A program made the translations under genes and the position numbers. Positions 10,751 through 22,315 of a DNA stretch of 64,000 bases are shown piece after piece. Position 1 is the first letter of the stretch. Every line of letters begins with the position of its first letter. The notes below the pieces were generated by a model, which was not told where the DNA came from, made no database searches, and saw only the letters and a list, made by a program, of their open reading frames with translations. Origin of the DNA: Taudactylus pleione (Eukaryota > Chordata > Amphibia > Anura > Myobatrachidae); assembly GCA_031769625.1 (NCBI GenBank), contig JAUIMM010000686.1, positions 4,424,001 to 4,488,000 on the forward strand. Reading direction: 5' to 3'.

Positions 10751-12023
10751 CATCATCTACTATTAAGCATCTGAAGCCGGATAGCATCTTAAAAATCAGC
10801 ACAAATAAATGATTAAGAAAATCAGCTAAAGTGTGTGACTGTGAGCAGGGCTTGTGCTACCACTATGCAACCTAAGACTGTTTCCTAAGGCACCAAGGTT
10901 TAGAACCTGCCTAAAACACTTAATGAGTAATATAATGTCCCTCAATCAATGTTTTCATTTTCCCCAAAGAACACCCCATATTAAATTCCATCGGGGACAG
11001 GGTTGGAGCAACAGCCAACAGCTTCTCACCTGTGAAATGCTGGCTGCTCCATCATGTCAGTGATGGGTGGGAGTGTGATGCTGTGCTATAGGCTATACTT
11101 AGCTGCCCATTTAATCCAACAATAATGGACAGCATGGTAAATGTGGTTGGGATTACAGCCCCTAATCTCATGTCCTTTTTGTAGGACTGCCAAAACTAAT
11201 CTCAGTCCCTGGTTAGGCTTCTTCTCGAGGCTCATACTCTCCAGGCTGTGAACAGAGCTCAAATATAAGCCAGTGCTGTGTGGACAACCTATGATAAGTG
11301 TCACTATACAGATCAATAGAAATCTAATGATTTGCATAGTTTCTTACTCCAGCTAATATCTTGGCATGTACTATATGAAGCAGAAGCCTTAATCGGCCCC
11401 AACCATGATGATCACTGCCAGGCTACCATCGGTGGCCAAGTTTCCACTTCACATCTATTTCTACTCCACTGTCTTTTAGTATGGTGGTATAGGTATGCCT
11501 TGCCATCCCAGCAGGTTACACAAATAGGATGTTCACACTCTCGTCTTTTTTGCTACCATGAAAGGATGTTGAATGCCTTGATTTTGCATACTAGAAGAAC
11601 AACCATCAGAAAGTAATTTCAATTTTCAGATGTGAATGATGGAGGCCAAATACTTTGTCTAGTGTTAATTTGACTTTCCACTAATAGTCAAGCTAAAAAA
11701 TAAGGTATTACATCCTCACTCCATGACAAACACCAGGAGCTTCGCTCATCTATAGTATTTAAGACAATGTTCTGATGCAAGGCAAAAAACTGAAACTGCA
11801 TTTATTTCAGCTACTGATACTGCTTCAGTTAATTTCAGTAGAAACTTTACTTGTTTTTAAAGTGCAAACTGATACATCATATACTGTAATATATATTTGA
11901 AAATATTGCTTAAACTAGACATAGTACAAAATATTATTGAATAAGAACCATGCTTTCCATTATTTCCTCTTTTCATGGTATTCTCCGTGCACCAGTGCAA
12001 ATTTTGTATGTACTATACATATA

Positions 12024-12027
<4 letters not shown>
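10751..12027. other. Gene-free stretch
   Basis: No supported gene or element. Frames on both strands (for example at 11086-11337 and 11332-11616) have no family motifs. Confidence 0.5.

Positions 12028-12072
<45 letters not shown>
12028..12072. repeat. (TA)n microsatellite, left of a Tc1/mariner element
   Basis: About 22 TA dinucleotides. A second TA tract at 17859-17896 lies at the other end of the Tc1 element, so the transposon probably inserted in one longer TA tract. Confidence 0.9.
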
Positions 12073-12074
<2 letters not shown>

Positions 12075-12276
12075 CTGAAGTGCCAAAAGTCATGGGATAG
12101 ATGCCTAGTATTGAAGTATAGTGTTGGACCCCCTCTAGCTCGGCAAAGTGCAGCAACTTGACGTGGCAATGATTTCATAAGTGGACAGAAGACCCCTGAA
12201 GAGATGTGGCCGTCTGAATAGCTTACCACAGCTCTCATATATCTATAGGTGCAGGATCTTAAAAATAAAGAACTAA

Positions 12277-12569
12277 GGGCCTGATTCATCTTTGGGAATA
12301 GAGTAAGATATAGCAAGTACCTCTGCACCTTGGTAAAACCATGCTGCACTACAGGTGGGGCAGATGTAAAATGTGATTAGATTTGGGAGGGGTGTGTCCA
12401 AACTGAAATCTAAAGTGCAGTATAAAAATAAAGCTGTCCGGCATGTGTGGGCTACATGCAAAATCAACCAGTATTTACCCTGAATGCCCCCCTTGCATTG
12501 CAAAGTGGTTTGTCCAGGTTCACAGTAACTTGCTATATCTTACTCTATTCGAAAAGCTGAATCAGGTCC
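12277..12569. mobile_element. MITE with ~40-bp terminal inverted repeats
   Basis: The end GGGCCTGATTCATCTTTGGG with the following GAATAGAGTAAGATATAGCAAG pairs with CTTGCTATATCTTACTCTATTC...GAATCAGGTCC. The flanks are TAA and AAA. The same family is at 36701-37160 and, as a fragment, at 18597-18700. Confidence 0.8.
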
Positions 12570-12837
12570 AAAAACCAATGGGCACTGGTCATCCCTGTAT
12601 AGCGATAGTAGCACTCATGGACTGTCATCAGCAGCTGTTCTAAATAAGACTCTGCGAGCTTAAACAACATACTACAACTGAATTGGAAAAAAGAACTGCG
12701 CTCTATCAGTCAATCAGTGTTTAAAAAATATTAAGTCAACATTCCAAATGTAATAATAAAACAATGTTATTTATTGAGATCTAAATTAGACACACTATTG
12801 CATGGGTCCCAGCAGATAAAAGAGAATATCGCACATA

Positions 12838-13049
12838 CAGTCAGGTCCATAAATATTGGGACATTGACAGAATTTTCAGATTTTGGCCTCTATTCACCAC
12901 CACAATGGCTTTGAAATGAAACAAACAAGATGTGATTTAACTGCAGACTTTCAGATTTAATTTGAGGGTAATTACATCCAAATCAGGTGAACGGTGTAGG
13001 AATTCATCTGAAAATTCTGTCAATGTCCCAATATTTATGGACCTGACTG
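12838..13049. mobile_element. Tc1-type MITE, 212 bp
   Basis: The ends CAGTCAGGTCCATAAATATTG and CAATATTTATGGACCTGACTG are perfect inverse copies continuing to about 45 bp. TA lies on both sides (12836-12837, 13050-13051), as expected for Tc1/mariner. The centre is unpaired and non-coding. Confidence 0.9.
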
Positions 13050-13554
13050 TATATAAAACAAGAATGTACACAGTAATATGAAGACATATTTGGACAGTCT
13101 GTCCCTTTCTTTAATCTAATGTTCTAAAGTCCAAATAGCTGAAGAGTTAAAAGAACAAGGAAGCACCGTTCCCATCCAGCACAGTGTAAATTATGGACAG
13201 CGGGTATACATCAATGGTGTCCTTAGTGTTAATCAATGTGATGTGTACTTTCTCACCCTCGGGGCTGCACAATGATTCTGGTATAGTCTCCAAGTAGCCC
13301 AGTCATTAAAGTGTCCAGAGCTGGTAACATGGATGGCTAGTTAGTCCCTGGCTAGTTAGCTTCCAATACCAGCACTGCACTTACGCTGTGTAATCCCGGT
13401 AAGACTGACGTATTTTTTATTTGTTCTGGTGACGAACACAGTCTCACGGAGTTTATCACTGGACTTATCGACAACACTTTTACCAATTTAGCACTCGCAA
13501 AGTTTCCTTCTTAGATATCACCCTTACCATTGAAGATCAAACAATTGTCACTAA

Positions 13555-13868
13555 AGGGGCACATCCACTAGACGATCTACTCCCTGTCCAATCTCTAAAC
13601 GATTTTCCCTTGATTTTTTCCCTTGAAATTTTATCTTTCAGTCTGAACAATTTGCAAACGATTTGCAAACTATCTTTAATAGATCAAGTGAAATTGACCA
13701 GCATGTTCAGTCGACTGACGAGACGAGCAAACGACCAGCGGGAGCGCGCATCCTAGATCGTTAACGACCAAACACTGCATGATTTATAAACGATTTTTAA
13801 ATGACTGAACGATAATGACGTCGTTATCGTTCAATCGCCAGCTAAAATCGTGTAGTGGATGCCCCCCT
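13555..13868. mobile_element. Foldback MITE with TAA target duplication, inside the Penelope element
   Basis: The ends AGGGGCACATCCACTAGACG and the inverse AGGGGGGCATCCACTA are flanked by TAA at 13552-13554 and 13869-13871. The interior is AT-rich with paired AAACGATTTT-type segments. The TAA duplication suggests the PIF/Harbinger superfamily. It splits the Penelope frame. Confidence 0.8.
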
Positions 13869-14140
13869 TAATACTTTCAGAAAATCAGTGGATACCTTCC
13901 AATTTTTAAATTTCAACAGCAGCCACTATATGCTATGGTTAAATAAAATTCCCAATGGCCAACTTAGAGTTAGAAGATACTGCTCCAAAAGAGAACATTT
14001 TAAAGAACAAGCTGCAGAACTTCTAGAAGCTTTTAGAGAGAGGAATTATCCAGGAGATTTGTAGGATAAAGCACTCCAAGAATATAGTAAACTCAATAGG
14101 AACTCACTACTCCTTCCAGATAGCAAATATAAACTCAAAA

Positions 14141-14785
14141 ATGAGACAACTAACAAGAACATACCCTTCATCTCTACATTTAATAACTCCTCAATTCAAA
14201 TCAAAAAGATTATCTCCAAAAATGTTCCCATTCTTCTGTGTGATATTTAGGAAATCTGACAATATTGGAAATGCACTTACTAAAAGTCATTTTGTAGATA
14301 GGAGACCTACTCAGAATTTAGAACAAGCCAATACTTGGGTCCCTGAAAAACCTGCTGGCTGCTTCAAATGTAGTGCACAGAGATGTTGGACATGTCAATT
14401 TATCTTTCATAGAACAAACTATTTTAAGTCCAATAAAACTGGAGAGATAGTCAATATTAAAACTTTCATCAATTATAACAGTACTCATGTTATTTATATA
14501 CTTGAGTGCAACTGCTCGCTACAATATGTGGGGAGAACTACAAGATGCCTCAAAACTAGCTTTTTAGAACACAAACGAAACATTGTGAAATCTCGGGGTA
14601 TGCATAATATCTATCAACATTTTTTTGCTAAAATACACCAGAAAAACCCAGACGGCTTGAAAATTACAGGGATAGAATTTATTAAACCAACAGATAGGAG
14701 TGGAGATAGGTATCATAAATTATGTATACGTGAAAACTATTGGATACATACATTACGAACACTGCATCCGGATGGTTTAAATTAA
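14141..14785 (+). pseudogene. Penelope C-terminal region with GIY-YIG endonuclease domain
   Basis: This open stretch encodes the endonuclease end of a Penelope-like element. A cysteine motif CFKCSAQRCWTC (about residues 70-81) precedes VIYILECNCSLQYVGRT (about 122-138), the GIY-YIG core with its YVG triad. A helix with R and EHKRNI follows, then ENYWIHTL near the C-terminus, matching the family's conserved late residues. In known elements this domain nicks target DNA for reverse transcription. The upstream frame is broken (stop at 14062-14064, MITE insertion, 5' truncation), so I call it a pseudogene although this domain reads through. The M at 14141 is only the first in frame and not a real start. 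Confidence 0.85.
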
Positions 14786-15015
14786 ACCATAGAAATCGAT
14801 TTTTGAGGATTCCAATAAATTAATAAATGTTCCCTTCCATCTGAATATACTGTATACCTAAGATCTAATGTAGGATTCCTTCTAGTTTTATTTTACACTT
14901 ATTTCAGAATGCTGTTCTATTACCATCATAATCTCTACATTCTTAATTATATGGACTGATGTAGTAGTAATAAACAAAACAAAGGATACCAATAATTACT
15001 GATATAGAATACTAT

Positions 15016-15788
15016 GGCCCGTATTCAATTTGTGGCGAAAAGTCCAGACTTTTCGCCTCCTTCGCCTGTTTTCCTGGCGGAAAAGTATTGCGCGCGTGCC
15101 TGGTATTCCCCGTATTCAATTTCAAAGTAGGCGAAATCGGGAACCGGTGAAACTGGGATAGGCGAAAAAAAGCGTGAATTTTCGGGAAATCATCCTGGGA
15201 CCCCCCTAAAGATGTCCAGACATGGGGGATCACTATGGGTACCCCCGTTTTTGCCTGCAGAAGAAAGTCGGGTTTTGAAATAGCCACGGCAGGTGCATAA
15301 ATGCGACTTTGAAGAAGGTGATGCAGAAGAGCATTTAGAAGTTTTTTTGGGGCAAAATAACTATGGCCATCAAATTTGGGGTACTTGAAAATGGGTACAA
15401 GCATATTTTTAAGTCCATGAAATGATTGTTTAAAATTTAGCAAAAATGCACCTGCCACTACTCCCGCAATGAAGAAAACACCTTCCCCATATAAGGGAAC
15501 CCCATTGGACTCAATTCCACTAATTTAGAAGTGTGTTCCCTATTCTTTTTTTTAGACCCCAAAATTTTAAGGGGGCATTCCCAAGGGTGCAGGCTAATTT
15601 TTTTAAGCCTGCACCCCTAAACCCCAATTCTGCACTTTTTTATCCCCGTTTTTTAACTTTGACTTATTTCGCACCGGCGAAAAGTTAATGTAATTGAATA
15701 CGGGGATATTGGAAATAGGCGAAAATGACATCATTAACGATAAATTATCGCCGATAACTGACTTTTCGTCCCATATTGAATATGGCCC
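15016..15788. mobile_element. Long foldback MITE, GGCCCGTATTCAATTT ends
   Basis: The left end GGCCCGTATTCAATTTGTGGCG and right end GTCCCATATTGAATATGGCCC are inverse. TAT lies on both sides (15013-15015, 15789-15791). Several inner segments repeat the CGAAAAGT / ACTTTTCGCC theme in both orientations. No gene is seen. Confidence 0.8.
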
Positions 15789-16279
15789 TATAAGGTAAAA
15801 GCTAAGTGTAAAAGATGAATGGAACCTTAAGATTCCAATTAAAATACATATTGGAACTAATTTGATTGTTGATTATTATTTAGATGGGTGAGTTGTTTTG
15901 TATTAATCACATATGTATACTAGCACTTACAGTATGTTACTATAAAATTTGAGATAATTATTTGTGGAGATTTACTATATAGATGTATAGTTATGCAATG
16001 AAGGGGTTAAACTTCCTTATAAACAACCTTGTTTTCTGTGCTTTTATTGGATCTATAGATGTATTATGAATATAGACTGCTTCACATTAATCCTCTGACA
16101 ATGTAAAGATTAGTAATGTAATGATTATGAACTTTGGGATAACATTAAGATTTGTGATATGGTCTGTATTACAATAATGGAATATCTAAATACTTATAAG
16201 TGTTTTTTGAGGATTACCAGAGATGCAAGCAAGTTCACCTGTATATGGAGTTAAAGTTTTTTTATTGCTGTGTATGTAC
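15789..16279. other. Gene-free AT-rich stretch inside the Tc1 element
   Basis: Possibly the remaining 3' region of the Penelope element. It has no coding signal and no terminal repeats. Confidence 0.4.
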
Positions 16280-16282
16280 ACA

Positions 16283-16813
16283 GGGCCTGATTCAGCAAGG
16301 AAAGCACGGATGTGTACGCACGCAATCGGCCGCTGCGAGAATATGCTAATGAATACATACGCACGGCAATCGCAGCAGAATAGGCAGACGCCCAGCACTA
16401 CATACTACCACCCACTTCCCCTTACTTGCGTCCTCTATACCTGGCTTGACAGCGTAAACATCAGTAACATCGAGAACCTTCGGACCCATATGCACAATAG
16501 TGGTTGACCTGACCCTCCTGCAGACATAGCGAGACTTCCTGTGTGCAACTAGTCCTTAGGCTGCATCTGCCGCCGCAAGGGATTAATTATGCATGCCCCT
16601 GATATGCCGTCCAAACGCACAGGCAAGCTTGGGTTTGCCTGATCACCCCCCCTCACCACCCACAAATGGCACTTCCTGTCAATCACTGTGCTCTGGGTCT
16701 GCGTAGCCTCTGCAAACGCAGTTCCCATCGCTATAGCTAGTTCGCACACGCGCACTGCGTCTTATACGCATGGCAGATTGCAAACATCGGCTGAGTGCAT
16801 GCGAATCAGGTCC
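16283..16813. mobile_element. Complete Harbinger-derived MITE (group B), 531 bp
   Basis: The ends are GGGCCTGATTC and GAATCAGGTCC, with ACA on both sides (16280-16282, 16814-16816). The core (inverse CACCACCCACAAATGGCACTTCCTGTCAATCACTG) is shared with 7745, 9121 and 56740 and resembles the left subterminal DNA of H1 and H2. Confidence 0.85.
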
Positions 16814-16984
16814 ACAGTCATCAATATGTATACAAATGTCATTATTTATAAATCTGAACATTTCCAATGAACCTGTGAATTGTAGCTCTATTTGGAGACT
16901 GTTTCAAAAGGAACAACTACAGGTGTATTTGATTATTTGGTTACCTCAGGGAGAATAAATAGGATCACCCACAATGCAGAGGTT

Positions 16985-17720
16985 TAAGGAAGGGGACAGA
17001 CTGTCAATTCTGGACAACTTGGGACCAATGGTATGGTGCATTTTCCTGCAGGAATATTCAACCATTGTGGGGGTACATGGCTGCAAATGGTGAATCAAGC
17101 AATGCAACGTAGCGGCTACCGGTCAATGACAAGTTCAGGCGGACTGGCGGACCCATCCCATGCATGTTCAGGCGGACTGGTGGACCCAACCCATGCCACA
17201 TGAACACACCACACACCATTATGAAACCACCACCAGCCTGCATGATGCATTTTTTAACACCTGGGGTCTATGGCCTCATGGGGTTTGCTCCATACCCAAA
17301 CCTTACCATCAGCCCAAAATAAATGGAACCATGACTCATTGGACCACGCCACATGTTGCCAGTCCTCCAGGGTCCAATTAGTCACGAGCCCAGGTAAGGG
17401 ACTGTTCTGCTGTCATAGTGTTAACAGGGGAACGCTGTTGGTTCTTTTGCAACCATGGTACCTCCTGCATTGAATGTGGTTGTGATTTGAGCCACAGTTG
17501 CTTGTCTGTTACTACAGGCAATTCTGGCTAGATGCCGCTGGTCAAGATCATTAAGAGCACCCGTGGTCGGCCACTGCGCTTTCCATGGTGGGTGGTAAAG
17601 CTTTCCAGGAGGTATTCCCGGTACACACATGACACTGTAGATTGAGGAACATTGAATGTCCGCACAACTTTGGAGGTGGAATGTCCCATTCGTCGAGCAC
17701 ACACTGCCATGCCCCATTCA
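16985..17720 (-). pseudogene. Tc1-family transposase remnant
   Basis: On the minus strand the N-terminal DNA-binding region reads GHSTSKVVRTFNVPQSTVS (17690-17630), a homeodomain-like helix-turn-helix, followed by GKRSGRPR, a GRPR-type linker. After frame changes, DWTLEDWQHVAWS appears near 17380-17340 and SWFHLFWADG next to it. A GGGSIMVWGVF-like stretch follows near 17235-17195. A ~37-bp tandem duplication at about 17115-17190 (CAGGCGGACTGG twice) interrupts it. The distal DNA (17000-17060) is poorly preserved. Not functional. Confidence 0.8.
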
Positions 17721-17858
17721 ATCTATGCTATATCACGTTGCCTTGCCAAGAGCAGCCTAGCCGGTGTTCATACTGACTCACAAAATGTCAGATTACAACT
17801 GATGCTGGTCTGGGCATTTCCAAATCAATGTACATACTGCTATCCTATGACTTCAGTG

Positions 17859-17862
17859 TATA

Positions 17863-17896
<34 letters not shown>
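17859..17896. repeat. (TA)n microsatellite, right of the Tc1 element
   Basis: TA-rich tract directly after the right transposon end CTTCAGTG, matching the tract at 12028-12072. Confidence 0.85.
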
Positions 17897-17897
<1 letters not shown>

Positions 17898-18164
17898 CAC
17901 TCAGTTTATATAGATAGGTATATTATGAAGATAATTAAAGTAAAAATAATTGCTTTAACATACAGAATGTCAGCCTACACTGATTATCACCTGAACACGT
18001 GTAAAAAAATGTAGATAAGTTAGCAAAGCGGGAGGTGACCAAAACAAATGAATACATATAAATTATTGCACACCATTAATGAATACTTGCTGTGATGACT
18101 CATTCTTAAAATTCTTTGATTTATGCTCTAAAGATGTGGATGCCTGAAATAAAAGTTAGACATA

Positions 18165-18323
18165 AAGATATATTTATTAAAGTGAGAGTTTTAAGAAGTG
18201 TAGATGTTGCCCATAGCAACCAATCAGATTCTACTTACCATTTATCTAGCACCTTCTAGAAGATAATAGCTAGCATCTGATTGGTTCCACTTCTGAAAAC
18301 TCTCATTTTAGTAAATGTACCCC
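18165..18323. mobile_element. Small foldback MITE (GGGGTACATTTACTAA family)
   Basis: The arms AGTGAGAGTTTTAAGAAGTG...GCCCATAGCAACCAATCAGA and TCTGATTGGTTCCACTTCTGAAAACTCTCA are inverse. ATA flanks both sides (18162-18164, 18324-18326). A closely similar copy lies at 36940-37115. Confidence 0.7.
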
Positions 18324-19070
18324 ATAGTGTATTACAGTAGATATAGACAAAGTTTCAATGCAACCAAACGATAGTTAATGCTTGTACCAAAGATCAAGCT
18401 GTTTCAGGCATATAACTAATAATTCCGTACAGGCTTCTAGGAAATTTTCCAACTAGCACATTGTGAGGATGTTCAGGAGCCAAAGATCATACATGAATGC
18501 TTGCTGTGACCACACACTCTTAGCAGAGATTGTTTGATTTAGTGCTTTACAATCATGAATGCCACAAATGAAAAAAGGGCTACAGTAGACATAGTGGGGC
18601 TGATACTGACTTGGGAGCAAACAAGAAAAATGAGTAACTTTGCACCTTGGGAAAGCCATGTTGCATTACAGGTGGGGCAGATTTAAAACATGCAGAGGGA
18701 TATAGGGGTATTGTTATCAAAGTATATTTGCAGGATATCACCTGGTACCCACAAATATTAAGGATCCCTTTGACTTAAAAAACAGGGATCGCAGCAGATA
18801 TCTCAGATAGCTGTCATAGTCACTCCATTTTCATCTGCAAAGCCGCCCCCATAGGTTTCTATGGGAGCTACTAAGCTGTCGAATTTGCAAAGCTAGGCCC
18901 TGGCAGCTAATGCTGCTGAATTCTTATTTTCCATTGGTCAAAGCCGTGCTGTAGCTCTTTATCTGTCAGCTGTCGCAACAGCTCCGTTGTTTTCTTCTTT
19001 GCCTCAGTAACTTATGCAAAAAATTTTACATTAGGGAAAAAAAAGAACTCACACGATGGCGAGTATGGAG
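18324..19070. other. Gene-free stretch with a MITE fragment
   Basis: 18597-18700 (GGGCTGATACTGACTTGGG...GCCATGTTGCATTACAGGTGGGGCAGAT) is a truncated copy of the family at 12277 and 36701. The rest shows no gene. Confidence 0.55.
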
Positions 19071-19285
19071 CAGTGATGTGCGGTCAGGTGAGGCAGAGCC
19101 TTTTCTGTCATACTTCAGTATACTCCAGAGTTTTGACTATAAATATTATAAGGAAAATGTAAAGGCAATATTATAAATATCTTCTTTGTATTATTTTAAT
19201 AAATTTTATAGTCAAGCCTCTGGGGTAAACAGTGTATGGCTGGTGAGGCACTGCCTCCCCTGTCTACCTTTTCCGCACATCCCTG
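19071..19285. mobile_element. hAT-type MITE with CAGNGATGTGCGG ends
   Basis: The ends CAGTGATGTGCGG and CCGCACATCCCTG are inverse, and the next inner segments GTGAGGCAGAGCC / GGTGAGGCACTGCCTCCCC are also related. An 8-bp duplication is not evident. It lies at the 3' edge of the mariner remnant. Confidence 0.65.
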
Positions 19286-20085
19286 CTCAAAACACACCAA
19301 ATTTCCAGCACTATATACTGCTGCACCTTTGTATAATGTCCACATGAACCCTCAGGTTCATATATGTATCTGTTATTCTGACTCTGATACCAGCCAGTGC
19401 CTCCCCAGCCATTAACCTCACCGCATGGCACTGGTATGGAGGGTGTTCTAGAACTGCAATCTGTTTCTCTGCTGAAAACTGAGTCACAGAGAGAGCTGTG
19501 TGGGCTGGTGCATTGTCCTAATGGAGGATGAAACCATTTTTCCACAACTCTGGCCTCAACTCTGGCCTTTTTCTTCTGATTCTTTCCTGCAAAGTAGCTA
19601 GAACATTTTTGTAGTAATGTTGATTCACTGTTGTGTTTTTGCTCGTACCCAGTCTTCTAAACTAAACACCCGTCATATCAAAGAAAACAATTAACATGGC
19701 TTTGAATTTGGATTTGCTTTGACATGCTGGTGCTTTCCAGTGCATGGACTTGCGTTTTGTCTTTGGATTGTACTGGAAGATCCATGTTTCATCACAGATA
19801 ATAACATTATCAAAAAAATGTGAATCCACTTCAGTTTGTTCCAAAATGTCTGTAGAAATTCGCTTTTGATTTTCTTTCTGCTTGGCAGTGAGAAGCCTAG
19901 GAACCAAACGTTTGTCATGTTAAGATATTGATGCAAAACTTGCCTAACAGTTCCTTTGTCGATGTTTACCATTTCTGCTATCATTCGGATGCTGAGTCAA
20001 CAGTCAATTTAAACAGTATTCTCAATTTCTTCCACATTTTCATTTGTTATTGATGTGCAATGCCTTCTGGGACACCTCCTCCTTG
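19286..20085 (-). pseudogene. mariner (DD34D) transposase remnant
   Basis: On the minus strand MIAEMVNIDKGTVRQVL (19984-19935) is the second helix-turn-helix. LLTAKQKENQKRISTDIL and DNVIICDETWIFQYNPKTK (near 19805-19750) follow, carrying the first catalytic Asp in CDETW. GACAATGCACCAGCCCACAC (19526-19507) encodes the DNAPAH motif with the second Asp, in another frame. HPPY follows near 19440. Several frameshifts and stops show it is dead. The DNA beyond the HPPY region no longer resembles the family well. Confidence 0.8.
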
Positions 20086-20284
20086 TTCTGTAAATTGCAG
20101 CAAGTTCAATCAAGTGGTTTATTAAAATCAGGAAAATCATATACAACAAGCAGTCCAGCATCAGCATCAGCTACCAGCAGCATGGGTAGATACCAGCACA
20201 TGTAATCTCCACTGCCTTATCATCAACCTCCTCATTAATAATCGGAGGTAGTCCTCCTTCATCTAATTTGCAAAGGAAAACTGA
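20086..20284. other. Gene-free spacer
   Basis: No supported feature. A short CAGCATCAGCATCAGCTACCAGCAGCATGGG triplet-like segment lies at 20155-20190. Confidence 0.4.
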
Positions 20285-20761
20285 GGGCTTCATTCAGAGG
20301 TGGCCGTACGGTCTATGACTGCACGACCGCCTCGATGTTTGTCCAGTGTGCATGCGCACGAGGGAGCCGGCTCCTTCGTGCGCATGCGTGAGACCCGCTA
20401 CTACCGACAGCGCCGGTCATAGCGGGTCTCTTTCCAAAGGGGGCGAGCTGTCGATGTTGATTGACAGCTTGCCCTGTTTGGAAGGCGTCACTAGTGATGT
20501 CAGTGGAGAGCTTCCAGCTCTGACAGAGCCAGAAGCTCTCCGGGGCTTATGACAAGTGAGACCCTACCCTAGGGTCTCGTCGTAAGCCCTGATGGTAGCG
20601 ATGGTCTATGACCATCGCGACCATCACCCTAGCGGTCATTAGATCTGTGGGTGTAAACCCACAGCCTAACGACCGAAACAGAGGCGGCCGGTCAGGATGC
20701 AAGCAGCCGCCCAGTTTCTGAGCGACCGCTTGCATCCTCCGACCACCTCTGAATGAGGGCC
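20285..20761 (+). mobile_element. Hairpin-chain MITE copy 3 (diverged interior)
   Basis: The ends GGGCTTCATTCAGAGGTGG and CCACCTCTGAATGAGGGCC are inverse. The flanks are TGA and CGA, a one-base-decayed 3-bp duplication. The subterminal parts differ from the other copies, but the central palindromes are shared (GCGCATGCG pair, CACTAGTGATGTCAGTGG half, AGACCCTA...TAGGGTCTC, ATGGTC...GACCAT). Confidence 0.8.
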
Positions 20762-22315
20762 CGAGTCCCTTAATGCAGACTAGGATTCCCAAGAAAGATC
20801 CTTGAGAGCTACGGCTGCTGCTGTTGGAGGTGAATCTTCATCACAGAAGGGAAATAAGACTAGTAGTCTCCAACAACAATAGTCTGTGAAATAATAATTT
20901 GTAAGAGGAACCAAGATTGACAGCCACCATCCGGGTTGCACAGTGGATCACTGAAACCATACCAGCTATGTTAGCATTAGATCTGCATCCAATATCCGCC
21001 ATCGATGCATTTGGTTTTAGATGGTTAATTGAGGTCGGGTCCATGCTACCAAATTCCATCTCAATTCTATGAATCAACTCAGTGCCCCAGAGAGGAACAT
21101 TATGGTATCTAGTCAGGCTTAAAAGTATTGCCCACCGGAATGGTGGAGGATTAGTTTAATGATAATGCACAAAGAAGCATCTCACACAGTCCCTTTGAAT
21201 ACTGGGAGGGAAAATAAAGGCAGTTTGGAACCCCTTGTACAAACTAGCTATGGTGTACTAAAGCTGCCCAATCTCTAGTGTGTACTTGAAAAGAGTGTTT
21301 TTCACAGCTGGAAACCTGGAACCTTGTGAGATATGGGTGTGGGAGGCTACTTAAAAAAAATGTAGAAAAACTGATGTTCAACAAAATGAAGTACAAGTTC
21401 TTTGAGGAAGACCTTTGCCGCCACCAATAACAACAAACAGACTGTAACAGTGGAGTGGGGAATTAACTAATATTGTGTGATGATATTAACAAGAGTGATG
21501 AATGTGATTATGAGGATGATGAGATCTTCAACTTTGAGAATGTTTAACACTGTTAGTCTTAAGCCAATTGACAGCTTGGTTTAACCAAATCCCTAAAATG
21601 TTTTCTTTTCTGATGGGCTCAAACAAACCAAGCACTTCAGCCTCAGAAGTGGCAGTACCTGTTACTAAATTGCTTGGGTTTTCAAACTGTGCATGTCCTT
21701 TTTAATATACAACATAAGGGTAGGTGGAGAGCCTAAGGACAATTCCATCATGCACCACTTTTTATTATGGGCTTTGCCAAGATTGTTTGTGTTTGAGTGG
21801 TAGCATATATTACTGTACTCACTACTTACTGGGAGTTTTGGATTAATGCAAACCAAATTCTGATTGCATGAGGACAAAGTTTCACCACTATGCTCCTGTA
21901 CAGTGAATGTGAATAGTGATGATGACAATAGTAATATGTGTAAACTATTTGGTAGACTATAGACGTCAGCAGATTATGTTAGCCAACCCGAATTTATGGA
22001 AATACTAATAGGCTCCCTCTGATAATGCAATGTTCTTTTAACGAATATAGATTGTCCAAATTGCTCATTTCAGTTTTTCCTTCACCAGGAGATGTATCAG
22101 TTTCAGCTTCTCAACTCTCTTCTGAAGGTCACGACAGCAGCATACATCTCATTCTGGACAGCCACTTGTTGTCACAGGTATATAGGCCCCATTTCCTGCA
22201 GCTTCTCCATAGATACAGAGTATGCAACATCAATTACAGCCTAAGTTGTGATAGACAAATCAGTCCCCATTAATATAGCTTGTAATGCTTGTGTAACTTC
22301 TGCCAACCATTGCTC
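20762..22315. other. Gene-free stretch, unassigned
   Basis: Mixed-composition DNA with no supported gene. A frame at 20841-21077 (minus) has no motif I recognise. Old element remnants are possible but not demonstrable by eye. Confidence 0.4.

Larger units (their letters stand above)
13390..15012 (+). mobile_element. Penelope-like retroelement, 5'-truncated
   Basis: A plus-strand frame starting abruptly at about 13393 reads like the C-terminal part of a Penelope-type reverse transcriptase region (FFICSGDEHSLTEFI, then a frame change near 13500, then FLDITL). It resumes after the MITE at 13555-13868 with a LNFNSSHYMLWLNKIPNG segment, a stop at 14062-14064, and then the GIY-YIG domain described separately. 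The true polymerase active-site region is upstream and absent. The 3' part (14786-15012) is AT-rich, and the element may continue past the MITE at 15016-15788. Confidence 0.75.
12073..17858 (-). mobile_element. Tc1/mariner element expanded by nested insertions
   Basis: The left end ACTGAAGTGCCAAAAGTCATGGGATAG and the right end CTATCCTATGACTTCAGTG are inverse apart from a short gap in the right arm. Transposase remnants lie on the minus strand at 16985-17720. The left part of the original element is short (12073-12276). Most of the rest is later insertions: MITEs at 12277, 12838, 13555, 15016 and 16283 and a Penelope-like element at 13390. I see nothing else in 12570-12835 and 13052-13389. Confidence 0.8.

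Noticed and set aside
20841..21077. Minus-strand frame as a conserved gene fragment
   Set aside because: It has no recognisable motif, splice sites or supporting second exon.
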